Numbered from the stretch's first letter, positions 22,765 to 34,700 are shown. The stretch is DNA of 40,996 nucleotides from Marinomonas lutimaris (GCF_019426345.1 NZ_JAHLLW010000026.1:1-40996); one strand, 5' to 3'. The notes: generated by a model from the sequence alone, not told the origin. Translations and numbers: made by a program.

Positions 22765-24693
22765 ATGAAGTGGCAAAGTCTATCCATTAGAAGTCGCATG
22801 TTCTCTGTTCTTGCTGTGTTGCTTGTTGTTAGTACTGTTGTTTCTGTCAGTACTCAGGCTCTTTCCACACTAGACACAGAGCTAGAACAGTTAAAAAAAG
22901 AAGTTTTACCAACCCATCTCAGTAATCTAGCCTCGCAAATCAGTACAGAAATTACTCCGTTAATTACAGCCTCTCATCTGATGACAAACGACAACTTCGT
23001 TGAAGATTGGGTGAGTAAAGGTGCGCCAGATAACCAGATTGCGTTCATAGAAGCTAAGCTGAAATCCGTGAAAGAGATCGCAGGAAGTGACTCGACTTTT
23101 TATGTATTAAATGGCCCAAATGGTTTGGAATATTTTGGCTATGAGAAAGACTTTTTTAGGACGCCGTTATCAGACTATCCATACAAAGAGTTTTATCCAA
23201 ACTTCTTGGCTACGGGTCATGACTATGAATTGAATTTGCAGTATGAAAATTCGATGCTGTTTATTAACTATCGTAGTGATTCTATGGATCCGAATACCAA
23301 TAAACCTTTTTCGGTAGCTGGCTTAGGAATTAATGCCGATAAGCTGATTAATATGGTTCAGAAGCTCCAAGTCGGTCAGCAGGGCCGTGCGATGTTGGTA
23401 ACAAGTGATGGTGTGATTCAAGCGAAAGGCGATTCTCCATTTATGGAGTTAATCGACAAAAATCATATTGTTAACCTATTGGGTAATAAAAGCGAGGTGG
23501 TGTTGGATGATGTGACCATTAATGGACAGGTCTTTTATCTTGGTTCTTTGTGGGTTCCAGTGTTAGACAGATTCATTATGCTCGCGGTGCCGAAACAGCA
23601 GATCATGGCGCCGATTTATTCTCAGTTACAGAATGCGTTTCTCTACTCTATCGTTTTTATTCTAATTTCTCTGCTCATTCTTCATTTCGTTATTGGCTCG
23701 CTGACTCGTCCTATTGTCGCTATTGGCAAGGATGTTCGTTATGTTTCTGATAACTTAGATCTCAATTATCAAATTAAAAGTTCTGACAAGGCTGAAATTG
23801 GTGGTTTGGCTGACGCGGTTAACTCTTTGCTATCAACTTTGAAAAGTTCGCTTTTGACTGTGAATGATGCTGTTAAAACGACCGATGGTGCTATTGCTGG
23901 TTTGCATCAACAGGTGGATGAACTTTCTCAAGCCTCTGAGGCTGAGAAGCAATCGGTGGATCAGATCTTTAACTCTACCCAAGACATCACTGAGCAGAGT
24001 GCGCAGGTAAAAGATTTAGCCACCAAAGCGGGTGAGTTGTCGGATCAAAGTAATGCCGAGCTTCAGCAAGCGAATAAAGAAGTTCAGAGCAGTTTGATAT
24101 TCCTCGAAGCACTGGAAGTCGATATGTTGCAAAGCAAATCCAGTTTGACCGAGTTGAATGAAAATATAGAGAAGATTGTCTCTGTTTTGGATGTGATCAG
24201 CTCGATTTCAGAACAGACCAATTTGCTTGCTCTTAATGCGGCAATCGAAGCGGCTCGGGCGGGCGAGCATGGTCGCGGTTTTGCGGTAGTGTCGGATGAA
24301 GTTCGTATGCTTTCGCAACGAACCAGCGAATCCACCAATGAAATTCAAAGTATCATTACTCAGCTGAGAAGTGCATCGACTCAAGTGACATCGCAGATGG
24401 ATGTTGCCTGTGAGAAAAGTATTCAGACCCTAGACAGTCAAAAGCTGGTGTCAGAAAAAGTAAATACGCTTGATGCCTTCTTGCAGCAACTATTCGATAT
24501 GAATGAGCAGGTCGCCGAGCGGGCGGGTATTCAAAATGCTTCTGTGGAGGATATTAACCAACATTTATCTATGTTGGCGGCACAAAGCGAGCAGACAGCC
24601 GAATTATTCAATCAAAGTCGAGCAGCAACCAATGCCATTGGTGAAGAGATGAGACACCTAAAAGATAAAGTCGAGTTGTTCAAAGTGACGTGA
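22765..24693 (+). CDS. Methyl-accepting chemotaxis protein
   Basis: A 642-residue transmembrane receptor: TM1 (about 12-32), a large periplasmic domain (33-290) that looks like a double Cache sensor ([26 protein letters not shown] and [15 protein letters not shown]), TM2 (about 291-312), HAMP (313-365) and a long cytoplasmic signalling rod. The hairpin tip [32 protein letters not shown] is almost perfectly conserved, so it couples to CheA/CheW. The ligand is unknown. ATG 22765 is chosen because AAGGA lies 7 bases upstream and the next residues form TM1. An upstream in-frame start at 22702 would add a non-membrane leader with no ribosome site. It follows the response regulator gene but has its own 159-base upstream region. 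Confidence 0.93.
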   Translation: MKWQSLSIRSRMFSVLAVLLVVSTVVSVSTQALSTLDTELEQLKKEVLPTHLSNLASQISTEITPLITASHLMTNDNFVEDWVSKGAPDNQIAFIEAKLKSVKEIAGSDSTFYVLNGPNGLEYFGYEKDFFRTPLSDYPYKEFYPNFLATGHDYELNLQYENSMLFINYRSDSMDPNTNKPFSVAGLGINADKLINMVQKLQVGQQGRAMLVTSDGVIQAKGDSPFMELIDKNHIVNLLGNKSEVVLDDVTINGQVFYLGSLWVPVLDRFIMLAVPKQQIMAPIYSQLQNAFLYSIVFILISLLILHFVIGSLTRPIVAIGKDVRYVSDNLDLNYQIKSSDKAEIGGLADAVNSLLSTLKSSLLTVNDAVKTTDGAIAGLHQQVDELSQASEAEKQSVDQIFNSTQDITEQSAQVKDLATKAGELSDQSNAELQQANKEVQSSLIFLEALEVDMLQSKSSLTELNENIEKIVSVLDVISSISEQTNLLALNAAIEAARAGEHGRGFAVVSDEVRMLSQRTSESTNEIQSIITQLRSASTQVTSQMDVACEKSIQTLDSQKLVSEKVNTLDAFLQQLFDMNEQVAERAGIQNASVEDINQHLSMLAAQSEQTAELFNQSRAATNAIGEEMRHLKDKVELFKVT

Positions 24694-24708
24694 TGGCATT
24701 TAATGGTC

Positions 24709-24740
24709 TGTACCAAGTCTTATTTATTGAGCTTGGTACA
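24709..24740. terminator. Hairpin between the chemoreceptor and xseA (convergent)
   Basis: TGTACCAAG (24709-24717) pairs with CTTGGTACA (24732-24740) around an AT-rich loop, between two convergent genes. It lacks a U-run, so it is a weak terminator at best. Confidence 0.45.
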
Positions 24741-24759
24741 AACTTACTGGAGCATATTG

Positions 24760-26106
24760 TTAGATTTGACTTGATGTTACGTCACACGAAATGACTCCAT
24801 CCTGCACCCTTACCGAAATAGCATCACCTTTTTTAACGTCCTTAACGGAGCGAATCACTTGCTTGTCTTTTGATGCAATGGCGTAGCCTCTAGCCAAAGT
24901 ATTAAGCGGGCTGACGAGGTTGAGTTTGTCGACGATGCGTGCAAAGGCTGTTTGCTTGTTAGTTAGGGTGTTGCTCAATGCACGAGCCAGTCGAGCGTCG
25001 GTGTCTTTGAGCTTTTGTCTGTCTTGATCGACACGACGAGTCGGGCTGTTTCTTTCTAGGCGATGAGCCAAATTCGTGGTTTGGGTTTGTTGCTCTAATA
25101 TTTTGCGCTGCATGCTTTGTTGCAAACGGCGTTTGAGTTGTTCAAGTTGATTCTGTTGTTGCTCGATTCGTTCTTTTGGATGGCGAATACGTTTGGTCAT
25201 GAAGTCGAGCTGTTGCTGACTTTGTTCGAGAATGCGAGACATGCGTCGAACCAGTTGCTTTTCTTGCTGTTCAATTTGTCTAATCAATTGATTACGGTCT
25301 GGGCTTAAAAGCTCAGCGGCAGCCGTCGGTGTGGCGGCGCGAACATCGGCGACAAAGTCCGCAATAGTGAAATCTGTTTCATGACCTACGGCAGAAACAA
25401 TAGGAGTTTGGGCAGCAAAAATTGCTCGTGCCAAGGTCTCATCGTTAAAACTCCATAAGTCTTCTAGCGAACCGCCACCGCGACCGAGAATAATCGCGTC
25501 AAAGTGTCCGCTACCATCAGCTCGCTGTAATTGTCTTAGGATGTTTTTGGCAGCGTCCTGGCCCTGTACCAAAGAGGGCAGAATTGTCAGTTCAGTTAAT
25601 GGGAAGCGTCGACGGAAGGCAATGATCATATCGCGCACCGCAGCACCAACCGGTGAAGTGATGATTGCAACACGCTCTGGTTTTGTGGGCAGTTGTTTTT
25701 TGTGTTCCGGCGCGAATAGGCCTTCGGCTTGTAAGTTGTTTTTTAGTCGCTCAAACGCTTGTTGCAATGCGCCTTCGCCAGCAGACTCCATGCTTTCGAC
25801 GCTGAGTTGGCAGTCGCCTCTTGGGCCGTAAAAAGTGACGCGAGCACGTAGACGAACCATGTCGCCATCTTTGGGCTTAAAGCGTACAGCGGCATTTTTG
25901 CCTTTAAACATAGCGCAGCGTATTTGAGCTTTGTCATCCTTGAGGGAAAAGTACCAATGTCCTGAGCTCGGCTTGGCGAGATTGGAGATTTCACCTTCCA
26001 CTAAAATCCACGGCAAACTGGCTTCAAGTAGTTGTTGTATTTGTCTATTTAGCTGCGATACGGTAAAAGCCGTTTCTTGTGGCGCTGAAGTTGTAAAATT
26101 TTTCAT
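24760..26106 (-). CDS. xseA: Exodeoxyribonuclease VII large subunit
   Basis: This is the large subunit of exonuclease VII, which with several XseB copies degrades single-stranded DNA in repair. An N-terminal OB fold (about 15-110: TVSQLNRQIQQLLEASLPWILVEGEISNL and SSGHWYFSLKDDKAQIRCAMF) is followed by the catalytic core (GRGGGSLEDLWSFNDETLARAI, VGHETDFTIADFVADVRAATPTAAAEL) and a long coiled coil rich in Q/R/L. The C-terminus ends LARGYAIASKDKQVI. The length of 448 residues matches E. coli (456). The ATG at 26106 is preferred to the one at 26139, because it starts right before the conserved OB fold and has GAGAG upstream. Divergent from guaB. Confidence 0.95.
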   Translation of the reverse strand: MKNFTTSAPQETAFTVSQLNRQIQQLLEASLPWILVEGEISNLAKPSSGHWYFSLKDDKAQIRCAMFKGKNAAVRFKPKDGDMVRLRARVTFYGPRGDCQLSVESMESAGEGALQQAFERLKNNLQAEGLFAPEHKKQLPTKPERVAIITSPVGAAVRDMIIAFRRRFPLTELTILPSLVQGQDAAKNILRQLQRADGSGHFDAIILGRGGGSLEDLWSFNDETLARAIFAAQTPIVSAVGHETDFTIADFVADVRAATPTAAAELLSPDRNQLIRQIEQQEKQLVRRMSRILEQSQQQLDFMTKRIRHPKERIEQQQNQLEQLKRRLQQSMQRKILEQQTQTTNLAHRLERNSPTRRVDQDRQKLKDTDARLARALSNTLTNKQTAFARIVDKLNLVSPLNTLARGYAIASKDKQVIRSVKDVKKGDAISVRVQDGVISCDVTSSQI

Positions 26107-26199
26107 CAATCTCTCGTGGTTTTGATTTACCGAATGCAACTATTGGAGTAGAATTACTTGCCATCTTAACACCCTTGTTGGCATTGGAAACTCCCCATT

Positions 26200-27666
26200 A
26201 TGTTACGAATCGTGCAAGAAGCTTTAACGTTTGACGACGTATTGCTTATCCCCGGCTATTCCGAAGTTCTTCCTAAGGATGTTAGCCTCAAAACGAAAAT
26301 CACTAAAGACATTGAGTTAAATATTCCGCTTACGTCTTCAGCGATGGATACCGTTACTGAACATCGCATGGCGATTGCTCTGGCTCAAGAAGGTGGCATA
26401 GGCATTGTGCACAAAAACTTGACCATTGAAGAGCAAGCTCGTGAAGTGCGTCGTGTGAAAAAATTCGAAAGCGGCATCGTTCGTGATCTTGTTACCATCA
26501 ATCCTGAAGCCAGCGTTCAAGAGCTAATGGATTTGACGGCTGCGAACAGCATTTCAAGTGTTCCAGTTGTTCAAGGTACTGACTTGGTTGGTATCGTAAC
26601 AAGCCGTGATGTGCGTTTTGTTAAAGACTACGATAAAAAAGTCTCTGACATTATGACACCAAAAGATCGCCTAGTGACGGCGCTTGAAGGTGCTTCATCT
26701 GGTTCTATTCGCAAGTTGCTCCATGAAAATCGCATTGAAAAAGTGCTGATTGTGAATGAGCAGTTTGAATTGCGTGGCATGGTTACTGTAACCGACTTTA
26801 ATAAAGCCACTACCTTCCCTAACGCTTGTAAAGACGATCAAGGTCGTTTGCGTGTTGGTGCCGCTGTTGGTACTGGCGCAGATACTGGCGATCGAGTGAA
26901 AGCTTTGTCTGATGCTGGCGTTGATATCATTGTTGTGGATACGGCGCATGGTCATTCTAAAGGTGTTATTGACCGTGTTCGTTGGGTAAAAGAAAACTTC
27001 CCACACATTCAAGTGATTGGCGGCAATATTGCGACGGCTGAAGCGGCAATTGCCCTTGCTGATGCTGGCGCTGATGGCGTGAAAGTGGGTATCGGTCCAG
27101 GCTCTATCTGTACAACTCGTATTGTGACAGGTGTTGGTGTTCCTCAAATCAGTGCTGTGGCAAATGTGGCTGAAGTAATGAACCCTCGCGGCATTCCTGT
27201 AGTCGCTGATGGCGGTGTACGTTTTTCTGGTGATATCAGTAAAGCCATTGCTGCTGGCGCAAGTGTTGTCATGGTTGGCGGTATACTTGCTGGTACAGAT
27301 GAAGCGCCGGGTGAAGTTGTTTTATTCCAAGGTCGTTCTTTTAAAGCATACCGTGGAATGGGTTCGCTAGGCGCAATGTCGCAATCTCAAGGCTCAAGTG
27401 ATCGCTACTTCCAGGATTCAAGCAGTGTTGAGAAATTGGTTCCTGAAGGTATAGAAGGTCGTGTTCCTTCTAAAGGTCCGATGGCTGCGGTTGTCCATCA
27501 GTTGATGGGCGGGGTTCGCTCTTCCATGGGCTACACTGGTTCGCCAGATGTTGAGACAATGCGTACGAAAGCACAGTTCTCAAAAATTACAGGCGCAGGC
27601 ATTCGTGAAAGTCATGTCCATGATGTGACGATTACAAAAGAAGCGCCGAATTATCACGCTGGTTAA
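26200..27666 (+). CDS. guaB: Inosine-5'-monophosphate dehydrogenase
   Basis: IMPDH converts IMP to XMP with NAD+, the first step of guanine nucleotide synthesis. At 488 residues it equals E. coli GuaB. A TIM barrel is interrupted by two CBS domains (about 95-200). The catalytic cysteine is C304 in [10 protein letters not shown]247 lies in VVDTAHGH, and the [17 protein letters not shown] and MGSLGAMS segments are present. It precedes guaA on the same strand by 127 bases, with a hairpin between, so the two may be transcribed together with attenuation or from separate promoters. Divergent from xseA, as in many gammaproteobacteria. Confidence 0.97.
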   Translation: MLRIVQEALTFDDVLLIPGYSEVLPKDVSLKTKITKDIELNIPLTSSAMDTVTEHRMAIALAQEGGIGIVHKNLTIEEQAREVRRVKKFESGIVRDLVTINPEASVQELMDLTAANSISSVPVVQGTDLVGIVTSRDVRFVKDYDKKVSDIMTPKDRLVTALEGASSGSIRKLLHENRIEKVLIVNEQFELRGMVTVTDFNKATTFPNACKDDQGRLRVGAAVGTGADTGDRVKALSDAGVDIIVVDTAHGHSKGVIDRVRWVKENFPHIQVIGGNIATAEAAIALADAGADGVKVGIGPGSICTTRIVTGVGVPQISAVANVAEVMNPRGIPVVADGGVRFSGDISKAIAAGASVVMVGGILAGTDEAPGEVVLFQGRSFKAYRGMGSLGAMSQSQGSSDRYFQDSSSVEKLVPEGIEGRVPSKGPMAAVVHQLMGGVRSSMGYTGSPDVETMRTKAQFSKITGAGIRESHVHDVTITKEAPNYHAG

Positions 27667-27686
27667 TCCAAGATAATTTGATACTG

Positions 27687-27719
27687 AGATGGGGCGTACA
27701 ACACGCCCCATCTTTATTT
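27687..27719 (+). terminator. Hairpin between guaB and guaA
   Basis: AGATGGGGCGT (27687-27697) pairs perfectly with ACGCCCCATCT (27703-27713) around a 5-base loop, followed by a short T-rich stretch. It is a likely partial terminator, so guaA probably gets less transcript than guaB or has its own promoter. Confidence 0.7.
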
Positions 27720-27793
27720 ACTGCTCTTACTATTTATTGATTACTTCTACGAAAAGATTTGTCTCTTAAGTAGAGTGAAAGGAATGGCTAATA

Positions 27794-29371
27794 ATGTCGC
27801 AAGATATCCACGCTCATAAAATTCTTATTCTTGATTTCGGTTCTCAGTACACTCAGCTGATTGCGCGTCGCGTTCGTGAAATTGGTGTTTACTGTGAAGT
27901 TCGTGCTTTTGATATGGAAGATCAAGACGTTATCGACTTCGATCCTAAAGGTATCATTCTTGCTGGTGGTCCTGAATCCGTTCCTGAGCCCGGTTCTCCT
28001 CGTGCGCCAGAAGCAGTATTTACATTGGGCGTGCCGGTATTTGGTATTTGTTACGGCATGCAAACCATGGCAGAGCAATTGGGCGGTAAAGTTCAAGGTT
28101 CTGAAATTCGTGAGTTTGGTTACGCACAAATTCGTAAGCATGAAGGCCCAGCATTGTTCGATGAGATCCAAGATCACATTGCAAACAATGGCGTTGCCTT
28201 GCTTGATGTATGGATGAGCCACGGCGATAAAGTGATTGAAATGCCAGAAGACTTCACTTTGATGGCATCTACGGATAGCTGCCCAATCGCAGCGATGGCG
28301 AACGAAGCTAAGAAATTCTACGGTGTACAATTCCACCCAGAAGTAACGCATACGTTACAAGGTGGCCGTATTCTATCTCGTTTCATCGTAGATATTTGTG
28401 GATGTGATACTTTGTGGACACCGGCAAACATTGCACAAGATGCGATTGAACGCATGCAAGAACAAGTTGGCGACAAAAAAGTTCTTCTAGCTCTTTCTGG
28501 TGGCGTGGATTCTTCTGTTGTGGCGGCATTGCTTCATAAAGCGATTGGTGACCAATTGACTTGTGTCTTTGTCGACAACGGCTTGCTTCGTTTAAACGAA
28601 GGTGATCAAGTAATGAAGATGTTTGCAGACAACATGGGGGTGAAAGTTATCCGTGTTGATGCAGAAGACTTGTTCCTTGGTAAGTTGGCTGGCGAAAACG
28701 ACCCTGAGAAAAAACGTAAGATCATTGGTAATACCTTCATTGAGATCTTCGATGAAGAGTCATCTAAATTGGATGGTATTGACTTCCTTGCGCAGGGCAC
28801 GATTTACCCTGACGTAATCGAATCTGCGGCTTCAAAAACTGGCAAGGCTCATGTTATCAAGTCTCACCACAATGTTGGTGGTCTACCTGATGATATGAAA
28901 ATGGAGTTGGTTGAACCACTTCGTGAATTGTTTAAAGACGAAGTGCGTAAGTTAGGTCTAGAGCTAGGTCTTCCTTACGACATGGTTTACCGTCATCCGT
29001 TCCCAGGGCCAGGTCTTGGTGTTCGTATCTTGGGTGAAGTGAAAAAAGAATACGCAGACATTCTTCGTCGTGCGGATGCTATCTTCATCGAAGAGCTACG
29101 CCGTTCTGGTTGGTATGATAAAACAAGCCAAGCTTTTGCCGTCTTCTTACCAGTTAAATCTGTTGGTGTAGTGGGCGATGGCCGTCGTTATGAATACGTT
29201 GTTGCGCTTCGAGCCGTTGAAACCATCGATTTCATGACAGCGCGTTGGGCTCACCTTCCTTACGAATTGCTAGAAACCGTATCTGGTCGCATTATTAACG
29301 AAATCGAACACATCTCACGCGTGACGTACGACGTGTCTTCTAAACCACCTGCGACGATTGAGTGGGAATAA
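27794..29371 (+). CDS. guaA: GMP synthase (glutamine-hydrolysing)
   Basis: GMP synthase aminates XMP to GMP using ATP and glutamine. At 525 residues it equals the E. coli enzyme. The N-terminal class I amidotransferase domain (1-200) has the catalytic cysteine C86 (GICYGMQ) and the His/Glu of [10 protein letters not shown]. The ATP-pyrophosphatase domain has the P-loop [17 protein letters not shown], and the C-terminal dimerisation domain ends PPATIEWE. Upstream of the ATG at 27794 there is AAAGGAATG. It completes the guanine branch with guaB and ends before a strong terminator. Confidence 0.97.
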   Translation: MSQDIHAHKILILDFGSQYTQLIARRVREIGVYCEVRAFDMEDQDVIDFDPKGIILAGGPESVPEPGSPRAPEAVFTLGVPVFGICYGMQTMAEQLGGKVQGSEIREFGYAQIRKHEGPALFDEIQDHIANNGVALLDVWMSHGDKVIEMPEDFTLMASTDSCPIAAMANEAKKFYGVQFHPEVTHTLQGGRILSRFIVDICGCDTLWTPANIAQDAIERMQEQVGDKKVLLALSGGVDSSVVAALLHKAIGDQLTCVFVDNGLLRLNEGDQVMKMFADNMGVKVIRVDAEDLFLGKLAGENDPEKKRKIIGNTFIEIFDEESSKLDGIDFLAQGTIYPDVIESAASKTGKAHVIKSHHNVGGLPDDMKMELVEPLRELFKDEVRKLGLELGLPYDMVYRHPFPGPGLGVRILGEVKKEYADILRRADAIFIEELRRSGWYDKTSQAFAVFLPVKSVGVVGDGRRYEYVVALRAVETIDFMTARWAHLPYELLETVSGRIINEIEHISRVTYDVSSKPPATIEWE

Positions 29372-29411
29372 TTCAGCTAAGTACGTCTTAACTGAATAAA
29401 TAGAAACACCT

Positions 29412-29443
29412 AAAAACCCGCTTCGTTTGAAGCGGGTTTTTTT
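29412..29443 (+). terminator. Intrinsic terminator of guaA
   Basis: AAAACCCGCTTC-GTTT-GAAGCGGGTTTTTTT: a perfect GC-rich stem with a 4-base loop and a long T-run about 40 bases after the guaA stop. Confidence 0.95.
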
Positions 29444-29566
29444 ATTGCCTGAAGGAAATAGGTAGTAATTGTCGTATTCCAAAAGGGGGCAAACGCTTGT
29501 TAAGGCGAGAAGCCAATATTTTCCTGTGAATAGGCTCGTCATACTTACTATCAAATTACTTTTCTA
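29444..29566. other. Non-coding spacer with no recognised feature
   Basis: The 387 bases between guaA (29371) and the GNAT gene (29759) hold the guaA terminator, a REP-like palindrome and a hairpin, listed separately. In 29444-29566, and again in 29593-29706, I see no open frame with a ribosome site, no RNA gene and no clear promoter. Confidence 0.5.
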
Positions 29567-29592
29567 GTCATTCCCGCGAAGTCGGGAATCCA
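29567..29592. repeat. REP-like palindromic repeat
   Basis: The core ATTCCCG-CGAAGT-CGGGAAT (29570-29589) is followed by CC. The GTCATTCCCGCGAA...CGGGAATCC form is a dispersed extragenic palindrome found in many proteobacteria. Only one copy is visible here. Confidence 0.6.
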
Positions 29593-29706
29593 AGTCGCAA
29601 AAATACAACGGCTTCCGTTATTATCAAAAACTAAAGAGTTTTTTATGACACTTTAGCAGTCAAAAAGGCTGGATAAACCAAAGTGGTGGCTTTGATTGTA
29701 TTGAAT

Positions 29707-29738
29707 GAAAGCTTACTGGATTCGATCAGTAAGCTTTC
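29707..29738. terminator. Hairpin at the end of the efflux/GNAT operon
   Basis: GAAAGCTTACTG (29707-29718) and CAGTAAGCTTTC (29727-29738) form a perfect 12-bp stem with an 8-base loop, 20 bases past the GNAT stop on the minus strand. The T-run is short on either strand. Confidence 0.6.
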
Positions 29739-29758
29739 TCGTGTTATCAATAAGGTCG

Positions 29759-30310
29759 TTATGTTTTTTGTATCATGACCTTCTCGAATTTGAAAAACTC
29801 TTCTTCACTCGAGTCACTGGTATCATGGGGATCGGTGCTACGGGCTTTTTCATTCTTTTCTAAGTGGTTCTTGTTGAAGAATTCTACAATCTGAAAACCA
29901 CACTTATTGACATAGAAGTGAATGTTTCGTTTCTCGAAATAGGGTGTAACGGTGCTCCATACCTTAGTGTCAGGATAGGTCGCTTCAATGGTTTTCCAAG
30001 TCGCTAGGCCGAAGCCTTTGCCATGGTGTTTGGGATAGATAAAGAATAGATCCAAGCTGTTGTGCTGGGTATCTTCATTAATCTTCAGCACTACGCCTCC
30101 TATCTTTTCTTGTCCGTAAAAAATGTGTCGTATTACCGCACCTTGGGCGTTAAAAGATTCGTTTATATCGTCGTCAGAGGGAATGGGTTCACTGCCAAAC
30201 TGACTAAATTGATCGACCAAAGCAGCAGTAAAGGTTTCTTGTAGCTCGGTTTTAAAGGTGCTGAGCTCATCTCGACTTACGGGTAATAAATGTATTTTTG
30301 TCTTATTCAT
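29759..30310 (-). CDS. GNAT-family N-acetyltransferase, last gene of the RND efflux operon
   Basis: A 183-residue acetyl-CoA-dependent acetyltransferase. The acetyl-CoA loop is HHGKGFG (motif [21 protein letters not shown], about 87-106), followed by a motif B-like [12 protein letters not shown]. The C-terminal tail is acidic and polar ([13 protein letters not shown]). The ATG overlaps the outer-membrane-factor stop by 4 bases (ATGA), so it is translated with the efflux genes. Such operons normally end with the outer-membrane factor, so a modifying enzyme here is unusual. It may acetylate a substrate or antibiotic related to the pump, or be unrelated. The substrate cannot be told from the sequence. 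Confidence 0.85.
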   Translation of the reverse strand: MNKTKIHLLPVSRDELSTFKTELQETFTAALVDQFSQFGSEPIPSDDDINESFNAQGAVIRHIFYGQEKIGGVVLKINEDTQHNSLDLFFIYPKHHGKGFGLATWKTIEATYPDTKVWSTVTPYFEKRNIHFYVNKCGFQIVEFFNKNHLEKNEKARSTDPHDTSDSSEEEFFKFEKVMIQKT

Positions 30311-31701
30311 AGTTCCAATCTACCGCCTAAGGCTTTGTATAAGAAAACAGCATTATTCAATTCTTGCTGTTTAAGGTCTAGTAAGGTTTGTTTGGCTACA
30401 TACAGTTGTCGCTGGGCATCCAACAATTCCAAGCGTCTTTCTATGCCCGCTTGATAACGTAGGTTGGATAGTCTGGCTCTGCGTTCAGCGGCGGAGACGA
30501 CTTTCTTTTGTGCAGTCGTTTGTAGTTGATACGTTTCGCTACCAACCAGTCCGTCGGCCACTTCTTTAAACGCTGTCTGAATGGCTTTTTCATATTCGGC
30601 AATCGTTGTTGATTTGCGCACCTTCGCTAGGGCCAACTCGGCGTCGAGCTTACCACCTTGAAACAGGGGGAGGTTAATTTGCGGTGCAAATGACCAAGTG
30701 GCATTATCCGAGCCAACTAAGCTTTTCATATCTTGGCTGGCATAGCCGATGGAGCTGGTCAGTGAGATACGCGGGAAATAGGCGGCTCGTGCTACACCAA
30801 TGTCTTCGTTTGCGGCAATCAAGTTCTGCTCTGCTTGCAAAATGTCGGGACGATGTAACAGCAAGTCGGAGGGCAGACCCGGTGACAACGAGGTGGCTAC
30901 CGCTTGATCAGAGAATAAGTCTGATGCCGGTAGGTTGGTGGGAATGTCAGCGCCGACTAGTAGTCGCAGTAAGTTCTTTGCCTGGGATAAGCTCCTTTGA
31001 TTGGCGATGAGAGTCGCTTCGGCGCTTGCTACCTGCCCCTCCGCTTGCGCCACATCCAGCTCGCTGCCTTGATTCGCTTTGCGTAATTGCAAGGTTATCT
31101 TGAGTGATTGCTGCCAATCCGTAAGTGTGTTTTCTGCCAATGTTAGTTGCTCATAGGCGATTTGCTCCGCGAAGTAGGCTTCACTGATGGCGCTGATCAA
31201 CGCCATTTGTGCAGCTTGATGCCCATAGTCACTTGCTAAGTAACGGGCAAAAGCCGCCTTTGACATGGAACGAGCGCGTCCGAACAAATCGATTTCGAAG
31301 GCGCTGATACCAAGGCTGAGACCACTCTGTTTTTGTATTTGGGATGTATTTTCACCGCCGTCCGTGGTGACTGAACGCTGTTTGGTGCTATCCAATGTAA
31401 CGCCAATATTGGGCAACCGTTCTGCTCGTGCTATGCCGTATTGGGCTTTGACAGCGTCCACATTTAACGTGGCAATACGTAAATCTCGGTTGTTGGCTAA
31501 TGCCAATTCGATAAGCGCTTGTAAGCGCTTATCACGGAACATGTTACGCCATCCTAGGTCGGAAATAGTGTAGGATGAAGGTGTGCCAACACTATTTTGG
31601 TTGGCAAAGTTTTCTGGTATCGGCGCGGCTGGCTTGGTTAACTCTGGGGTTAAAGAGCATCCCGCCAGCAATACCGTCATAACAATAACAAGAGAACGCA
31701 T
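30307..31701 (-). CDS. RND efflux outer-membrane factor (OprM/NodT family lipoprotein)
   Basis: A TolC-like outer-membrane channel of 464 residues. The lipoprotein signal ([15 protein letters not shown], lipobox LLAG-C) gives a lipid-anchored mature protein. Two OEP repeats follow: the first with [39 protein letters not shown], and the second with [42 protein letters not shown]. It starts 4 bases after the RND pump stop and overlaps the GNAT gene. It completes a tripartite pump through the periplasm. AdeC/OprM are the closest functional analogues. Confidence 0.93.
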   Translation of the reverse strand: MRSLVIVMTVLLAGCSLTPELTKPAAPIPENFANQNSVGTPSSYTISDLGWRNMFRDKRLQALIELALANNRDLRIATLNVDAVKAQYGIARAERLPNIGVTLDSTKQRSVTTDGGENTSQIQKQSGLSLGISAFEIDLFGRARSMSKAAFARYLASDYGHQAAQMALISAISEAYFAEQIAYEQLTLAENTLTDWQQSLKITLQLRKANQGSELDVAQAEGQVASAEATLIANQRSLSQAKNLLRLLVGADIPTNLPASDLFSDQAVATSLSPGLPSDLLLHRPDILQAEQNLIAANEDIGVARAAYFPRISLTSSIGYASQDMKSLVGSDNATWSFAPQINLPLFQGGKLDAELALAKVRKSTTIAEYEKAIQTAFKEVADGLVGSETYQLQTTAQKKVVSAAERRARLSNLRYQAGIERRLELLDAQRQLYVAKQTLLDLKQQELNNAVFLYKALGGRLEL

Positions 31702-31705
31702 AGTA

Positions 31706-34700
31706 TTAACCTTTAAAGTCTGTTGGTGGTGTCTTATTAGAGTTTGTCCAAGATGCCAATCGCTCTTGAATGCTCATTACGAATACGAAGAAAGCGGGCA
31801 CAAAATAAATAGCGAGCAGAGTCGCGCTAATCATGCCTCCAAATACACCTGTACCGATAGCGCGTTGCGTTTCTGCACTGGCACCGCTGGCAAGCATCAA
31901 AGGCAAAACTCCTAGAGTAAAGGCAAGGGAAGTCATTAAGATGGGCCGCAGACGTAACTTAGCCGCTTTAATCGCAGATTCTGCCAAGCTGAAACCTTGC
32001 TCGCGTAATTGCTTGGCGTATTCCACGATTAGGATCGCATTTTTTGCAGACAGACCAATGACGGTGATCATGCCCACTTTGAAGAACACATCGTTAGGCA
32101 TATCTCGTAAAACAACCGCCAGCACAGCACCCAGCAAGCCTAATGGCACGACGAGCATGACGGATAAAGGAATCGACCAGCTCTCGTACAGTGCCGCTAA
32201 CACTAAGAACACCACCAACATAGATAGCGCCATCAACATGGGAGCTTGTTGGGCGGATTGACGTTCTTGCAATGCTTGTCCTGTCCACGCAATGGCATAG
32301 CCTTGTGGTAATTGCTTAGCCAGTTGCTCTATCTCTGCCATGGCTTGACCGCTTGATACGCCAGCCGCAGCACTACCTGCAATGCGGATGGCTGGATAGC
32401 CTTGAAAACGAAGCAATTGTGGGATGGACTCTGACCAAGACGGTGTCACCAGCTCCGATAGTGGCACCATGCCACCACTACTGTTGCGTACGTGTAGACT
32501 CAGAATGTCATCAATTTGCATTCTCGCTGAGGGCTCAGTTTGCATAATGACTTGTTGCATTTTACCTTGATTTGGAAAGTCATTAATGTAGGTCGAGCCT
32601 GCTGCTGAAGACAAGGTTTCACTAATATTGGTAAACGACACGCCTAATACCTCGGCTTTCTGACGATCAATCTCCAAGTGAATGCTGGTTCCGGCAGGTA
32701 AGCCATCGGTATAAAAGTCCTTTAACAATGTGCTCTTTTGAGCAAGATCTATCATTTGAGACTCAGTATTTTTTAACTGCTCGTAACCTTGGTTCGCGCG
32801 GTCTTGTAAGAAAAAGCTTATGTCAGAGTTGGTGCCTAATTCTTCAATAGACGGCGGCAACATCTGCATGACAGAGCCTTCTTTAACATCAGCCATGGCT
32901 GCTTCTGCAAGTTGTAGCTCATTCTGTGTTGAGGTGCCGGAGCGGTGATCCCAGTCTTTTAACATGGTAAAACTTTGTGCGGCATTTGTTCCTGAGCCGG
33001 AAAAACCAAATCCAATGACGGTCATCGTTGATTCAATTGCAGGGCGACTGAGTACATGCTCTTCAAACTTTTCTACCACGGCTAATGTGCGCTCTGTGGT
33101 GGCGTCGGCCGGAAGCTGGATACTGGTCATAAAGTAGCCTTGGTCTTCTTCTGGTAAGAAGGAAGACGGTAGCTGTCGGTAGATAAGAATCAAAATGGCG
33201 CACAAGACCACAAAGATCAGCATCATGAAGCCTTTACGACTCACAAAGGCACCAACTTGTGTTTCATAGCGGTTATTCATACGACTAAAACTGCGGTTAA
33301 ACCACTGGGCAAAACGTGTCTGCTGATGATGGCCTTTGACTGGTTTGAGTAAAGTGGCGCACAAAGCTGGCGTAAGTGTCAGAGCCAAAAAGGCGGAGAA
33401 CAGAATAGATACGGCCATAGATAAACTAAACTGTTTATAGATGGCGCCCACCGAGTCACTAGCAAACGCCATGGGGATGAATACTGCGGTGAGCACCAGT
33501 GTGATGCCAATAATGGCTCCCGTGATTTCTTTCATGGCTTTGATGGTCGCTTCTTTCGGCGATAAGCCTTCCTCGGCCATTATGCGTTCCACATTTTCTA
33601 CTACCACAATGGCATCGTCGACAATGATGCCGATGGCTAACACCATACCAAACATGGTTAACACGTTGATAGAGAAGCCTGTTAACAGCATGACGGTGAA
33701 AGTGCCCAGCAAAGCGATGGGAGCCACAATGGCGGGAATTAAGGTATAGCGAATACTCTGCAAAAACAGATACATAACCAAAAAGACTAACACCATGGCT
33801 TCGAGGAGCGTGGTGATCACCTTGTTGATGGAAACCTTAACGAAAGGCGCTGTGTTAAATGGGGTCGAATAGGACATGCCCGCTGGTAAGGTTTGACTTA
33901 GCTCCGCCAAACGCTTCTCTACCGCTTCGGCCGTTTTGACCGCATTTGCTCCCGGTGTGAGTTGGATGGCCGCCGCGGTTGCTGTTTTGCCATTTTCTCG
34001 ATTCAAAAAACCGTAGGACTGAGAACCTATCTCGACCTTGGCAACATCGCTGAGCAAGACTTTTGAGCCGTTACTGTTAGCGCGCAGAATGATATTGGCA
34101 AAATCTTGCACGCTGGTTAACTGGCCTTGTGCTGTTAGGGGGAGCGTGACTCGTTGGCCCTCTACTGTTGGTGCTGTACCTATGCTTCCAGGGGTGATCT
34201 GTGTATTTTGTTCAGTCACCGCTTGGCTAATGTCATTCATTGTCAAACCCAGTGAATAGAGCTTGTTTGGGTCTACCCAAATGCGCAGCGCTTTTTCTGC
34301 TCCAAAAGACTGGACGCGTCCGACACCCTCTATAAGACGTAATTCTTTTACCAGATTACGAGCTAAGTAGTCGTTTAGGGCAATTTCATCATAGCGATTG
34401 TCGTCGGATTTTAATCCCACAATCATAAGAAAGTTGGAGGTAGCCGACTCTATGGTTAAGCCATCTTGGCGTACGGCCCTTGGTAGGCGAGACTCCACCG
34501 CTTTCATTTGGTTTTGTACGTCAATTTGTGCTAAATCAGGGTTTGTTCCTGGCTTAAATGTGACCGTGATTGAGGCCGAGCCAGAGCTGTCGGCAGAGGA
34601 CTCGAAATACAGCAAGTTTTTGACGCTGGAGAGCTCTCCTTCCAGCAGACTTAGCACTCCATCATTCATTGCCTGTGGGCTGGCACCTGGATAGGTTGCC

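Noticed and set aside
26695..27147. 150-codon open frame antisense to guaB
   Set aside because: It lies wholly inside guaB, is rich in Asn, Thr, Ser and His, and shows no known motif. It is a codon-bias artefact.
27788..28351. 187-codon open frame antisense to guaA
   Set aside because: It is a shadow of a highly conserved core gene. Its composition (Cys, Trp, His, Arg, Asn rich) is typical of antisense reading, and it has no ribosome site.
31833..32261. 142-codon open frame antisense to the RND pump gene
   Set aside because: It is fully contained in the pump gene, low-complexity in composition and lacks a ribosome site.
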